From Bryoerythrophyllum caledonicum (taxonomy: Eukaryota > Streptophyta > Bryopsida > Pottiales > Pottiaceae), in contig OZ020521.1 of NCBI GenBank assembly GCA_963971425.1, forward strand, positions 11,115,519-11,179,518: a stretch of 64,000 bases of DNA. Direction: 5' to 3'. The notes below the pieces were generated by a model. The model was not told the DNA's origin and searched no databases. It saw nothing but the letters and a program-made list of their open reading frames with translations. The translations under genes and the position numbers were made by a program. Each line of letters opens with the position of its first letter. Position 1 is the first letter of the stretch. Below are positions 1-10,766 of the stretch, one piece after another.

Positions 1-900
1 CGCGAGCAGGAAAACCATTCCAAGAGGCACGAGCGTGGCGTCCAGGATGCCTTCTCTCGAATGATCCATTAAATCGAGACTGAAAGAGAGAGCTCACCCA
101 ATCTGTGACAGCGAGTTGAACGTATGAATCTGTGAGTTGAATCTGTGAGTTGAACGTGTGAGCTCACCCAATCTGTGACATCGAGTTGAACATACCCTAA
201 GCACAGACGTTTCCGTTTTCATGGCCTGTACAAACTCACAGCAGATCAGCACCAATCATAACAACTAGAGAACAACTGTCTCGTCAACGTCCTCCTTCCA
301 AACCCTGAAGAGCCCACACCTCGAGACCTTCTTCGGCACACTACTTCACAAGGGAACCATATTACGTTATATACACAGAAAGGGACTGTATGATCCTCTC
401 CCCCAACATCCACCACACACGATTGTATGATGCGAATTGCATGTCGACACGGACATTCTGACGCGATTCTCACCCGTACCTGCGCAATGAGAACAACAAC
501 ACACGCTGCGGCCAAGCCGACAATCTAGCAAAACACCACCCTCTAATTTCCTGACTAAAAAAGTAAGCAACCAATCTACTCCCGTGAAATGCGTGAAACA
601 TCCTTGCACTGAAATGAACTCCTAAAATGTCCACCTCGTCAAACATTTTTGTACCTGAAGCTCTCTTTTCTTAAAAATATGTGTTCCAATGAGGTGGAGT
701 AACCTAACAGGTTGAATTCTCAAATATCTAGTAAAATATCGTAATCCGTCACAACTAATCTACTCCTGTGAAATGCGTGAAACACCCTTGCACTGAAATG
801 AACTCCTCGTCAAACATTTGTGTACCTGAAGCTTGAAAGAAATGAGGTGGACGAGTAAAACATGAAAGAAACAGGTTGACGTCTCAAATTACTCATACAA
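1..900. repeat. Left-edge tandem and direct duplications
   Basis: Around 89-200 the words GAGCTCACCCAATCTGTGAC and GAGTTGAACGT/ATCTGTGAGTTGAA are repeated in tandem. About 561-660 is duplicated at 750-830 (shared TGAAATGCGTGAAACA and CACTGAAATGAACTCCT). No gene is supported. Confidence 0.6.
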
Positions 901-1084
901 ATAGAACGATCACCTGAGAAGCAAAGAGAGGCGCCGGCGTGCGAGGCGATGCGCGAGAGATCCTACGCGCGACCACGCTTGCAGAGATCAATCTCATGCG
1001 TGGGAGCATGAAAGCATGGATCGCAAGAGGAAGGTGAAGAAGAAGAAGCTGAAGACGAACTGACTGCCTTCAAAATGTTACGGC

Positions 1085-1305
1085 TGAGCGCCTCAGTATC
1101 ACCCGGATATCGAACAGGTATCAACCAACGAGTGGCGCATCCGCCGGGAACATCAGGTTATCACCACCGTCGTGTAATCCGGGTATCGTTATCGTTTCAC
1201 GCAGATATCCGTCGAGAAGTGCACATGCTAACGGGTTATCTTCAACCCGGTATGGGAGGGTATCGTGCTAGTATCATATCAGTATCATGTAGGTATCAGT
1301 TGCAG
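1085..1305. repeat. TATC-rich (GATA on the minus strand) cluster
   Basis: More than a dozen TATC words, most within GGTATC, GTTATC or GATATC, lie in 220 bp. It could be a degenerate short repeat or a cluster of GATA-type sites. The open frame across it (1075-1344) is not convincing as a gene. Confidence 0.4.
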
Positions 1306-1609
1306 GTGTGTATTGATTGCTGTGGGCGGGTATTTGGGCATTAGATGGACGTGGGTGGCATGTGAGGTTGTCCGTGGTTGAGACTCTTTCTCACACGTTG
1401 CTTGGGTTATGTCACATACTTTTGGCGGCCATTGTTGTTGGTTTGACGTTTGGGTAAGACGAAGGGACGCTAACTTGGAGGATTCCAAAATATTATCAAT
1501 TTCTGTAGGAATTACTAAGTGTCCCTTCGGAGGACGATTTTGATTTTGGGCACATTCCTAATATTTGAGGGGAAAAAAAAAAAACTATTTTTTTTTGAAA
1601 TTTTATTAC

Positions 1610-2174
1610 TAGATTTTCTTTGATAAGAGGTTCGTGAAGGTATTTTTGTAATTTAATTTTTTTGGATTCATGGTTTGAAAGTTAGTACCACTTAAAGTTA
1701 GAATTGGGAATTTGGGCAGGTCCATAATTTTGCTAGGGATCACAAAAAAATAAAACGTGGATTGACAATTTTTGAACCTCCACTTCTTGCACACTTGTTT
1801 TTTAATATGATACACACCTTCTCTACCTCTAAAAATTGGTGTGTAGGGAACTAACATCATGCTTAATACAATGGTACGAGATTTAGACCTTGTGTAGTGC
1901 AAAAATTTGATACCAAGTGAAGTAAAAGTTTGTTGGTTCACTCAACATTGGGAAGAAAATGAACCATTTTCTTGACTTCGAACACTATAATATCTCAATC
2001 CATGTCGTCAAAGTTTATGAAATTTTGTGAGTATGTTATTTAGTAGGTCTTAATCGAGATCCTACGGTCAAAACTATACATATATGGTTTTGTTTCCTTC
2101 CTTACTCATTGCACTAGAATCAACAATTTTGAAGTGCTTTTTGTGTGAAATTGTCACGATCCTTTAGGGGTTAA
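1610..2174 (-). repeat. Family A element copy, inverted
   Basis: Read on the minus strand this matches 45340-45790: it starts with TTAACCCCTAAAGGATCGTG at 2174 and carries the CACAAGGTCTAAA-like and ACACCAATTTTTAGAGGTAG blocks. The far end cannot be recognised. Confidence 0.55.
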
Positions 2175-4959
2175 GATTTACCCATTGGCATATACAACGT
2201 TTACTATCCACTACTACAACCAATTAACCTCCATGTGTATAATCTAAAAATAGAATCAATAATTTAGATTTCTATTGATACTGAAGAAAATTATATTGTG
2301 TATCCAAACAACTCCATGTTGTAGAATAAATTTTGTTTTACCTTTAATATTCAGCCTCTTTTATGAAGTTTTAATGAGGTTTAATGAATTATGGCAAGAG
2401 ACATTGTTGTTTTCATCGATACTTTGAAGTTAACCTTAGATTGGCTCCTCATTTTGCCATTACTTTGGGAGGTTCAACATGGAGTGTCATATGTAATTTT
2501 CTATCACACACTGAAGGGGTGCATGAATCAAATAATTCAATTTTAAATTTTAAATAGAAGAAATGGAGAATCCAAGTGTACACTATGTAAATATTAATGA
2601 ACTTTTCTTGCATTTACAGTAAGCGTGCTCAAATCCAAATTAAATCTTTCATGTCTAAATGGCATACATCTATTTTTGTCATAAATATCCATTCATTTCC
2701 AATATTTTCTTGTATGGAACCCGGGTCCAAAATAAGCATGTAGCTTAAAATAGGTCCATAAATAACCAATGCTCAATTCTATTTGAAATTTGTCTTCATT
2801 GAGATTTACCTCCAAGTCGTACATTTTATGACACACTACTTGCCTCTGTGCAAGGAAGATATGTACGACATTTTATGACAAGATAGAAGGGGAAGAGTTT
2901 ATAAACACTTCAATTACCAATTTGAATTGAATGCATATTGCACGGGCAAAATGTGAAGATGGATGGTGTTGTTATTCTCAACGTCCAACAAATACAGGTT
3001 TGCCAGAAACTGATCCTTAAAAAATGGGGAAAAAAATGGAGAATTATAGGGACTACTGTATAAACAATTAAAAGAACAAAATTAAGCTATTTTATGCTAC
3101 ATGGATGTCATTATGGGTCATTTTCAAGCATTTATTTCTTTTTAAATAAAACTTGAGAAATGCATTTTTGGAAGAGGTAAACTTTTGCTTTTAAAAATAT
3201 CAAATATTTGTTCATGGGGTAGTAGCAACTCTGGTATGTTGCTACAGCAACTAAGGTAGTCCAGCCTAAAACCCATAAGTTATGCACACCTTAGAGGGGA
3301 GGCATAATGATAAGATTATTTTTCAGTGGTAGTACCAACAACTCAGCTCAATTGAATTCATATTTTTCCAAAATAATGTGAATTAGTTCTAAATTTCCAA
3401 AAGGATTTCGGAAAGGATTTGCCATGTTTAGCCAATATCCATCACTAGGTACCCCTACAAGCGCTGACCAAAAGTAAAGGGTTGTGACTAAGGTAGAGGC
3501 ACCCAATTCTGATCGGCCACCCAATTCCAATCACTAGAGTATGCATGGAATGGTGCATGAAAATGGTAAATGCATGAAATGGTGCATGAAGCAACCCAAT
3601 TCTGAAAACTCCAATCAGCATTGGGTCATGAAGTGTGCAATTTTAGGTTGCTGCACCTCAATTGAGCTCTCATAGGTGGCCTTGCCTCGAAAGTCAAACA
3701 AGGCCAATCAGCATTGGATACCTCCATGAGTTGGTTATCCATGGCATGTCTTCTGTCTTTTTACCCACTCTCACTTATTGGCATTGGGCAAAAGAGGGCA
3801 CCAAATCTCACCTACTCTACAGTTTGATTATGGGCGCCGATGGTTTGTGGGCTTCTAAATTCTGTATCAATTGCAAATCTTTGAGATTAAATTTGAAAAA
3901 GTATTTGTTGAGTTTCATTCCTAATTCTGCATCTTTCTATATAAATGTTATTAATATACGATGTCATTTGAGTCCCCAATTGCCTTAAGTGATCGGAATT
4001 GGGTGCTTCTATCTTAATAGAAAACTTTATTATGGAACAAAATGGGTGGTTACGGGACAGAAATGGGCTAGACATGGGGACTATTTTATAGTTGCCAATA
4101 ATGGGATATGGTTGGTTGTAGGTGGAGATACTTTAAGAGGAAAGGAATGAAAGTCCTTCTTGAAGAGGAAAGGAATGAAAATGAGTTTGGTGAGAATTAA
4201 ACATGGAAAGAAAGAGAGCATGAGGAATTGCATGCTCCCTTTTTTTGCACCAATGAAATGCGTGGCAATCAATGCTCTTGCACCCTACCCAATGCATGCT
4301 AAGAGCATCGTCAATCCAACCTTGATTTGGGCCTTAACCTCAAAGTTTAAGGCCATGCAACAGGGATCCCACCTCAATGGAACCTTTCTTGAAGAGCCAA
4401 TTATTTTGGGCTCTTCAAATTATGCCTTCTACATGCCAGGTTTGTGGAATATAGAGAGCCCTTCAAGTGGCCCTTGTAATCATTAATTGAGAAACTTTGG
4501 GCCTAAACTTCATTGATCCTTCGCAATCTTTGTGCCATAAAGGAGGAGGTGTTGCCAGATGGCACAAAAGAGGTTTAGAAGGTTTAGAAGAGGGTGAGGC
4601 TAGTTTAGAGGTGCAACGGCCTTTAAGTCGCCAATGATTTTTTGTGACTCTCAAATTGCCCGTTTTTGTTGGAGTTGAGGGTTTGTTTTCACAGTACGCG
4701 TTAAAGATGCGTTATAGCTTCCCCACAATATCCAAAGTTTTCAAAGAATTGACCAATAGAGCCCCGACACATCACCCAAGCCATGTCACGCTCTCCATGT
4801 GGTCTTAGTTACCAACAAAAGACCATAAAGTAAGGGGTGACATGCATGATGATCCCCTTTCACTTTCACAAAAACTCTAAAGTCTTTGATTTATTGGAAG
4901 TTTCTTAAAAGTAAGAAGAGGTGACTCTTGTATGTCACTTTTCAATTTCTTATCTTATA
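2175..4959. other. AT-rich gene-free stretch
   Basis: Apart from the family B copy at 3345-3540, this holds only degenerate non-coding sequence. About 4,310-4,500 has a MITE-like AGAGCATCGTCAA start and a short GGGCCTTAA/TTAAGGCC inverted pair (4,330-4,355). No gene is supported. Confidence 0.5.
3345..3540 (+). repeat. Dispersed repeat family B, copy 1
   Basis: It shares, in order, CATATTTTTCCA, ATTAGTT, CCATGTTTAG, TAGGTACCCC, GACCAAAAGTAA and TGACTAA with 54050-54270 and, inverted, with the CNOT1 intron sequence at 22250-22560. No gene is recognised. Confidence 0.55.
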
Positions 4960-5672
4960 CTAGTAATTACTAAATAACATACTCACAAAATTTCAAAAAC
5001 TTTAACCGCACGAATTGTAAGATTATAGTGTTTGAAGTAGAAAAAAGGTTCATTTTCTTCCCTAGGTTTAGTGGATCACCAGATATGGGGTGTAGCATAT
5101 TCAAAAAAACTGTGCAAGTAGTGGAGGTTCAAAATAATGTCAATTCATGTTATATTTTTTTGTGAACTTAATATGTTTTAGAATGAGAATCCGAATGGTC
5201 AATGCGAAGGTTCAAACCACATACTGCTATGGAAAAAATAAAAAGTGGAAAATAAGATCTCTAAGTTTGATGTGGAAAAGAAGAGGTTTTTTGGTACCTT
5301 GCCCGACAATGTGTGAAAATGTTTGACTTGGATTAATATGAAATTTTCACTAAAGATAAGAGATTTGTTCCTTGATGATATGAAAGGAAATAATATTATT
5401 TGCTAGTATGGAAAATCTCACATTCAACAAAGCATCCTTGCAAAAGTTTTTGGAGTTGCCCGGATTGCCCGCTCTCCCCATTTGAACTTCAAAACCCTAT
5501 AACTTTTTCATTAAATGCTGGATTGAGGAAAAAATTGGACTCGCACAAAGCTTTTGGTAATGTCCATCTTCACTATAAATTTCAAAGAAAAATGTTATAA
5601 ATTGACACCACATGAACCTGCCCAAACCTTCGAGAGTCCCCCAAGGAAACTCTTGGAAATTTAGGGGTTAAG
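4960..5672 (+). repeat. Family A element copy, 5' truncated
   Basis: It shares long stretches with 45470-46190, including CATTCAACAAAGCATCC and the block around GCCCGCTCTCCCCATTTG, and ends in TTTAGGGGTTAA at about 5,672. The left end is missing. No gene. Confidence 0.55.
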
Positions 5673-7299
5673 GATGCACGACCATTCCAAGAAAGTGAAA
5701 TGCATCCGTTGCCTTGATAATGCTCTACAAAATCTATTACGTTTGCAGATTCTCCCACCGTCCAAAGTTTACTCGTCCAGGGTAAGAATCTCTCATGTTA
5801 TTTTTTATTCCATGTCTAAATCTCACATTCTTTTTCTCTCTTTCCTCTTGTAGCAGGACTTTCCTATGAACTCTGATATATTCCAATTATTTTAAGGGGT
5901 TGAAGTTCTTTCGTGGCATGCAAGGGGAAGCTGCATGACAACATGCACCCACATGTATATCATCCTCTATGAGATGAGTGGATTGCGGCATTAGTAGGAC
6001 GTGAGTGGATGTGTTGAAGTTGGCAAGCCATGTAATTTTGCCATGTAAGCAGGCGTTTAAAGCGTGAACGATGTACAGATTTGGCAAGTTTTGAGTGGAG
6101 CGAGTTCTGTGTGAGGACTCACATCGTGGCCAAGGCCAAAGGATTGCGTACCAATAACATTGTACGGAAGTTTGAATTACCTAAATGATTAACTTTAGCT
6201 ACTTAGGCTATTTCCAAAAATGGCAATTCATAGATAGATCATGTTCTTGTGTAGTAAGATAGTTTTCTGGAAGAAGGTCAATTTTTTACATTTTTTTTAT
6301 AAAAATAAAGTTTGTCCAGAGTTTCAAAGAGAGAAGTATGTTTGAACCCACTTTGATCATTGTATTCCCATTTCCCATTTTCCATGTATTGGGACGAATT
6401 TCGACTCATTAATTAACTTTAAAGCAATCACCAATATTCTCTCAAATTGCTTAGTACCCTACATGTGCGCCAGTTTCCCACATAATTGGTCCATGATGGA
6501 GAATGTCCATTTTTTTGGGATTAAAGAGATTTGTCTAGGTGATATCCTTGTAATGTTGAGATGATACTCATGTAATGTCACGATGATATCCATGTAATGC
6601 CTAGTAGGTGACACCCATTGTGTCCAAATGCATGCAAGAGGGAAAATAAACATTTTGGCAGCTAGGTGCCAAAAGCGATCCAAATGTAGGGTACTTGAGT
6701 TACATTGATAAGTTATTTCCATGTAAGAAAAAGTGTGATTGATGTGTGATTAATTTTAGGTCAAGTCATGAGTGGTTGGGATTTACCTAAAAGTGAGAAG
6801 AGGTGACTTGATATGTCACATCCTAGTTTATGATCTTACATTAATAGCCAGGACCACATGAAGAGGGTGACTTGGCTTGGGAAAGGTGCGCAAGAACTAT
6901 GAGACAACTCTTTAGAAACTTGGAATCTTAACATGTGGGATCTTTAGCTTAAGAACATTGATTTCCATTACTTCTTATGCACTCCATTGCTACAATAAAA
7001 CATGAAATCTCTCGTGCTCAATAACTTATTCATGCTTTAATCCCACCTTCTCTTTCTCTAATCTTTCTTCTTGTAATAGCATTTTCAATTCATTTTGTTG
7101 TGTTATAAGTTTGTAAATCCATTTTGCGGTGGAATTGCCATATATTTTTCTACTACAGAGACTGTGGAATTACAAAATTGGCTTTTATGTTGTAAAGTAC
7201 GTAGAATCACGACCTTTCCAATGTGGGATTGAGTGAATTATAATGTAAGGAGGGGCCAAATAATGATGTTGCTCAAAGAACTAAGTTTAGCTGTCTTCT
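5673..7299. other. Gene-free stretch
   Basis: Besides the family C copy at 6470-6645 I see no gene. The word AGATTCTCCCACCGTCCAAA near 5,750 recurs in similar form near 61,065 and marks another dispersed repeat. Confidence 0.5.
6470..6645 (+). repeat. Dispersed repeat family C, copy 1, with short internal repeats
   Basis: It matches 46725-46880 in order: ATTTTTTTGG/TT, GATTTGTCTA(A)GGTGATA, CATGTAATG units, GTGACACCCATTGTGTCC. Inside, GATA-C-ATGTAATG words repeat three to four times about 28 bp apart. Non-coding. Confidence 0.6.
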
Positions 7300-8251
7300 T
7301 TAACCCCTAAGGTACCGTGACAGTTTTACACCAAAAACACTTCAAATTTGTTGAATTCTAGTGAAATGAACAAAGAAGGAAACAAAGACTTCAATTTCTA
7401 TTTCTGACGGTAAGATCTCAATTAAGACTTATTAAGTAATATACTCACAAAACTATATTAACTTTGACTGCACGGATTGAAAGATTACAGTGTTTAGAGT
7501 CAAGCAAATGGTTCATTTTCTTCCCTGGGTTCAGTGGATCAGTAGACTTTGACTTCACTTGGTGTCAAATGTTTGCACTACACAAGGTCTAAATCCATTA
7601 CCATCTTGTTAAGGATGATGTTAGTTCCTTATGCACCAATTTTTAGAGGTAAAGGACAAGTGTAGCACATTCAAAACAACTCTGCAAGGAGTGGAGGTTT
7701 GAAATTTGCCAATCCTCATTTTAATTTTTAAAGAACTTAATATGTTTTAGAATGATAATCCGAATGGTCAAGAAGAAGGTTTACACCACACATTGTTGTG
7801 GAAAAATAAAAAGTGAAAAATATAAAGATATCTAGGTTTTATGTAGAAAAGAAGAAGTTTTTTGGGTACCTTGCCTAACAATGAGTGACAATGTGTGAAA
7901 ATGTTTGACTTGGGTTGGTTTGCTATTTTTAACTATAGACAATAAAATTTTGTTGACATCATGAAGGGAAACAATATTACTTGCGAGTATTGAAAATCTC
8001 ACATTCAATAGAGTGTCCTAGAAAAAAAAATTGGAGGTGCCCGAGGTGCCCGCTCTCCCCATTTGAAATTCAAAACCCTATAACTTTTTCATCAAATGTC
8101 CAATTTAGGAAAAAATTGTTTTCCTACTAAGGTCTTGGTATTGACTTTCTATAGTAAAAATCTCATAGAGGAATGTTGGAAATTGACACCATAGGAACCT
8201 GACCAAACTTTCAAAAAGCCCATTATTGACACTTGGTCCTTTAGGGGTTAA
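7300..8251 (+). mobile_element. TTAA-flanked non-autonomous element, complete copy (family A)
   Basis: Left end TTAACCCCTAAGG at 7300; right end CCTTTAGGGGTTAA ending at 8251. Between the TTAA tetranucleotides there are 944 bp with no open frame of note. Several internal stretches recur in other copies, including ATTAAGTAATATACTCA, GACTTTGACTTCACTTGG and GCCCGCTCTCCCCA. The TTAA target and C-rich inverted ends recall piggyBac-type transposons, but no transposase is present to prove the class. Confidence 0.65.
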
Positions 8252-8441
8252 TTGGTAGTTTTATCATTGCAAGAATTAGATGTTAAATCTTGATTTACAC
8301 ATAATGTACAAGATTTTTGAGGGCTCTCTAGGTGCTAGAGTTGCTAGGCATTTTTATTATAGTGAATTAATCTATTTTGTCCCAGTGTCATTTATAAATA
8401 TATCATAACATTGTGGTCTCTATATTTAAAGAGAATATATA

Positions 8442-8503
8442 TTTTTTCCATGGTACAAAACTTATAAAGCTTACATGTTGTTAGTTTTGTACCATGGAAA
8501 AAA
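8442..8503. repeat. Perfect 21-bp inverted repeat with a 20-bp loop
   Basis: Arms 8442-8462 and 8483-8503 are exact complements and include TTCCATGGTACAAAAC. It lies 150 bp before the 111-bp tandem repeats. It could be the remains of a miniature element or a transcribed hairpin. Confidence 0.85.
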
Positions 8504-8654
8504 TACTTTGTTGACCCACTTTGTATGTTTTGTACAACAAAATCTTAGCCTTTTAAATCCTACGAGCTTACAAGGCCTCAGAAAATCAACAGGTGTAATA
8601 GACAATGTAGAACATCATCTACCCAAAATGTACATTTCATTGCAACTCCACTTC

Positions 8655-9213
8655 ACGGAAATCATTATAGTTTGTCCGTCAGATCTGGCGCACATATCCA
8701 CGCAAGTTATGCCAAATTGCAAATCAGGGTGCAATAACCTGATGGATCTAGTATTCGTATATTACTTCAAAAATGACCACCTATGGGCCAATCGTCCGGC
8801 ACGGATATCCACGCAAGTTATGCCAGGTTGCAGATCAAGGTGCGATGACCTAACGGATCTAATATTCGCATATTACATCAAAAGTTACCACCTATATGCT
8901 TGTCGTCCGGCGCACATATCCATCCAAGTTACGTCAGATTGCAGATCATGATGGGATAATCTGACGGATCTAATATTCGCATATTACATCCAAAAAGACC
9001 ACCTATGGGCCTGTCGTCCTGAAAGGATGAGTGTACGCACTATGCACGCATGGACTTTGTTGATTGGACACGAAGTGCAATAGTAGACGTGTACTAGCGT
9101 GAAAGGAAGTAATGATAAGGTTTACTCAAGACAAGTGATTTGACAAAAGCGAAGTCTAAATTAGTATAACCATAATCCAGATCTGACGGACAAACTATAA
9201 TGATTTCCGTGAT
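8655..9213. repeat. 111-bp tandem repeat (3 units) framed by inverted repeats
   Basis: Three units with an exact 111-bp spacing (the word ATATCC at 8694, 8805 and 8916) span about 8684-9020. They are framed by a near-identical inverted pair of about 35 bp at 8655-8689 and 9179-9213 (CACGGAAATCATTATAGTTT and its complement). The period is a multiple of three, so an open frame (8475-8951, +) reads through two units as a 37-residue repeat and stops in the third. I treat this as a repeat, not a gene. Confidence 0.75.
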
Positions 9214-9292
9214 CTGGATACAAAATCCATATATATGATACATTTCACTTTTGTACAATCGTTGATTTGAAGTGGGCCAAAATCCCACTTTA

Positions 9293-9503
9293 GACTACAC
9301 TAAACACTGAATCTAGTGTAGAGGGATTATTGATGTAGATCACTCACACTAATTTCCATCAAAGCATGTGCATGCCAAGTTCTGATTGGGTATTTGCTCT
9401 CAAGCAAGTGTGTGTCAGTCAACAATTGCATGTAAATTTTCAATTAGTGTAGGAAATTTCAAATAGTCTGTGGTCTGTACTATATTCACGGAACGGTGTA
9501 GTG
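9293..9503. mobile_element. CACTA-like miniature element, copy 1
   Basis: A 211-bp unit with imperfect terminal inverted repeats: one end reads GACTACACTAAACACTGAAT, the other in reverse CACTACACCGTTCCGTGAAT, both followed by TAGTGTAGA-type sequence. A second copy lies inverted at 60831-61036. No coding capacity. The CACTA-type end and size suggest a miniature derivative of a CACTA (EnSpm) transposon; no clear target duplication remains. Confidence 0.6.
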
Positions 9504-10098
9504 ACTAGACTATAAAAAATGTACTCCCTACATAGATGATGCTCATAGTAATCTACTCACGTAGTAGATTCCTCTTCCATCCAGTTGCTAATGAGCGAAC
9601 CCAAGTTCTCATTCATCACACTCGCGATACCCAACACCGGCTTTCATAGATTCTAGCATCGGAAACGTACGCAGGTGGTAGATACGACTGGCTGTGGGTC
9701 CATTCCCGCGAGTACCCCAAAAACCACCACTATCCAAATACTTTTCAATACAGTGACGGGTTTTGGAAACTCACCACCCCTGCAGTCTACATGTTCCCAT
9801 CTGGAACATAGACGCGTCCCTCCAAACCACGACAGCACCCAAAACCAACATCCGACTCCCAGACCCACATTCATCCACATTCATCCATCAACTGAGACGT
9901 AAGAAGCGTTGGAATGGACGCGAGAGCCTTCTTCATGACTCACAAACGCAAGCATCCCTCTGAACCCAAATCCGCGGCTATCTACGCCGATCGTAGACCC
10001 CTCCTTTGCAAATGTACCTATTTCTGGTTTAGTACCGGGCTTAGGTCACCATCATGAAGGCTGCCGTTCATGAGTGAGCGAGAGTCTGTCTGTGAGAA
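9504..10098. other. Spacer upstream of CNOT1
   Basis: Short Thr/Pro-rich and other open frames occur on both strands (for example 9675-9902 +), but none resembles a known family or joins to CNOT1. The far upstream promoter of CNOT1 may lie here. Confidence 0.4.
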
Positions 10099-10766
10099 TT
10101 GCCTGCATTGCCGACGCTGCTCGCTCTCTTCCGCCATAGCCAACACGCTCGCCGCGCCTTGGTTGCTGTCCGCTGTTGTTCTCTCCATTGCGCCTCTTGC
10201 ACTCTCGGTTGTCGCATAGATCAGCGCTCTGATCGGGGCGATCAGTGCAGGTTCTGCTGCTGCTGCCAGGGGTTTTGCTATTGGAGGTTTGAGGTGTTGT
10301 TCCCCAGGGTTAGGGTTTCACCGCGCCCGGGGTTTGTTGTGTTCGTTCTGCGCGATCGGGCGCGCGCTGGCCTAGGGTTTGTGGAATTCGCAGCGTGGAG
10401 GATCATCACGTTGTGGCAATTGGATCGTTTCTTGGCGGGAGGTGAGAATGCAGGTTTTCTTCTTAGCTGGAGCTCAGGTGGAATTCGTAGTAGCTCGATT
10501 GGTACGTGGCTTCTTGGAGGTGTGATGTCTGATTTTATTTAGCGTTTTTTTTGCTGCGTGTAGGAGATCGAATTTGTTGTTTGGAAGGAGTAAGAGTTTT
10601 GATTTTGCTGTTTTGCAGGACTGAGTGTGCAATAGAGGGAGTGGCTTTTCGTTTTTTGGTAGGTTGCGTTGCTGCGGACGCGTATGGGCGGAGGAGAGGC
10701 TTTTTAGATTGGTTGCGAATTGGTTGAGGAAGCTTGGGGGCGACGGTGTGGAACGGCTGGTACACG
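10099..10766 (+). promoter_or_regulatory. CNOT1 5' leader and promoter-proximal GC-rich region with a likely 5'UTR intron
   Basis: The several hundred bases before the CNOT1 ATG are much more GC-rich than the AT-rich DNA to the left, as expected for a plant promoter and leader. A good donor (GAG before GTGAGA, intron from 10442) and a good acceptor (TTTTGCAG ending at 10618) suggest a 177-bp intron in the 5' untranslated region. Open frames here, such as the one at 10099-10542, look like by-products of the base composition and resemble no family I know. The transcription start cannot be placed, and I see no clear TATA box. The start codon at 10767 is chosen because its peptide aligns with the NOT1 N-terminus. 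Confidence 0.5.

Noticed and set aside
246..609. Cys-rich frames on the minus strand near the left edge
   Set aside because: No start context, family resemblance or splice partner; the region is made of duplicated non-coding words.
1016..1063. A short very basic peptide (MDRKRKVKKKKLKTN) as a gene end
   Set aside because: Only 15 residues follow the ATG, and the upstream open frame is Arg-rich and compositional. It resembles a nuclear localisation signal by chance.
8238..8251. TTTAGGG words as telomeric DNA
   Set aside because: Only single heptamers occur, always at element ends; there is no tandem array.
8475..8951. A 158-residue open frame as a gene
   Set aside because: Most of it is the 111-bp tandem repeat and the start lies in a hairpin; no family resemblance.
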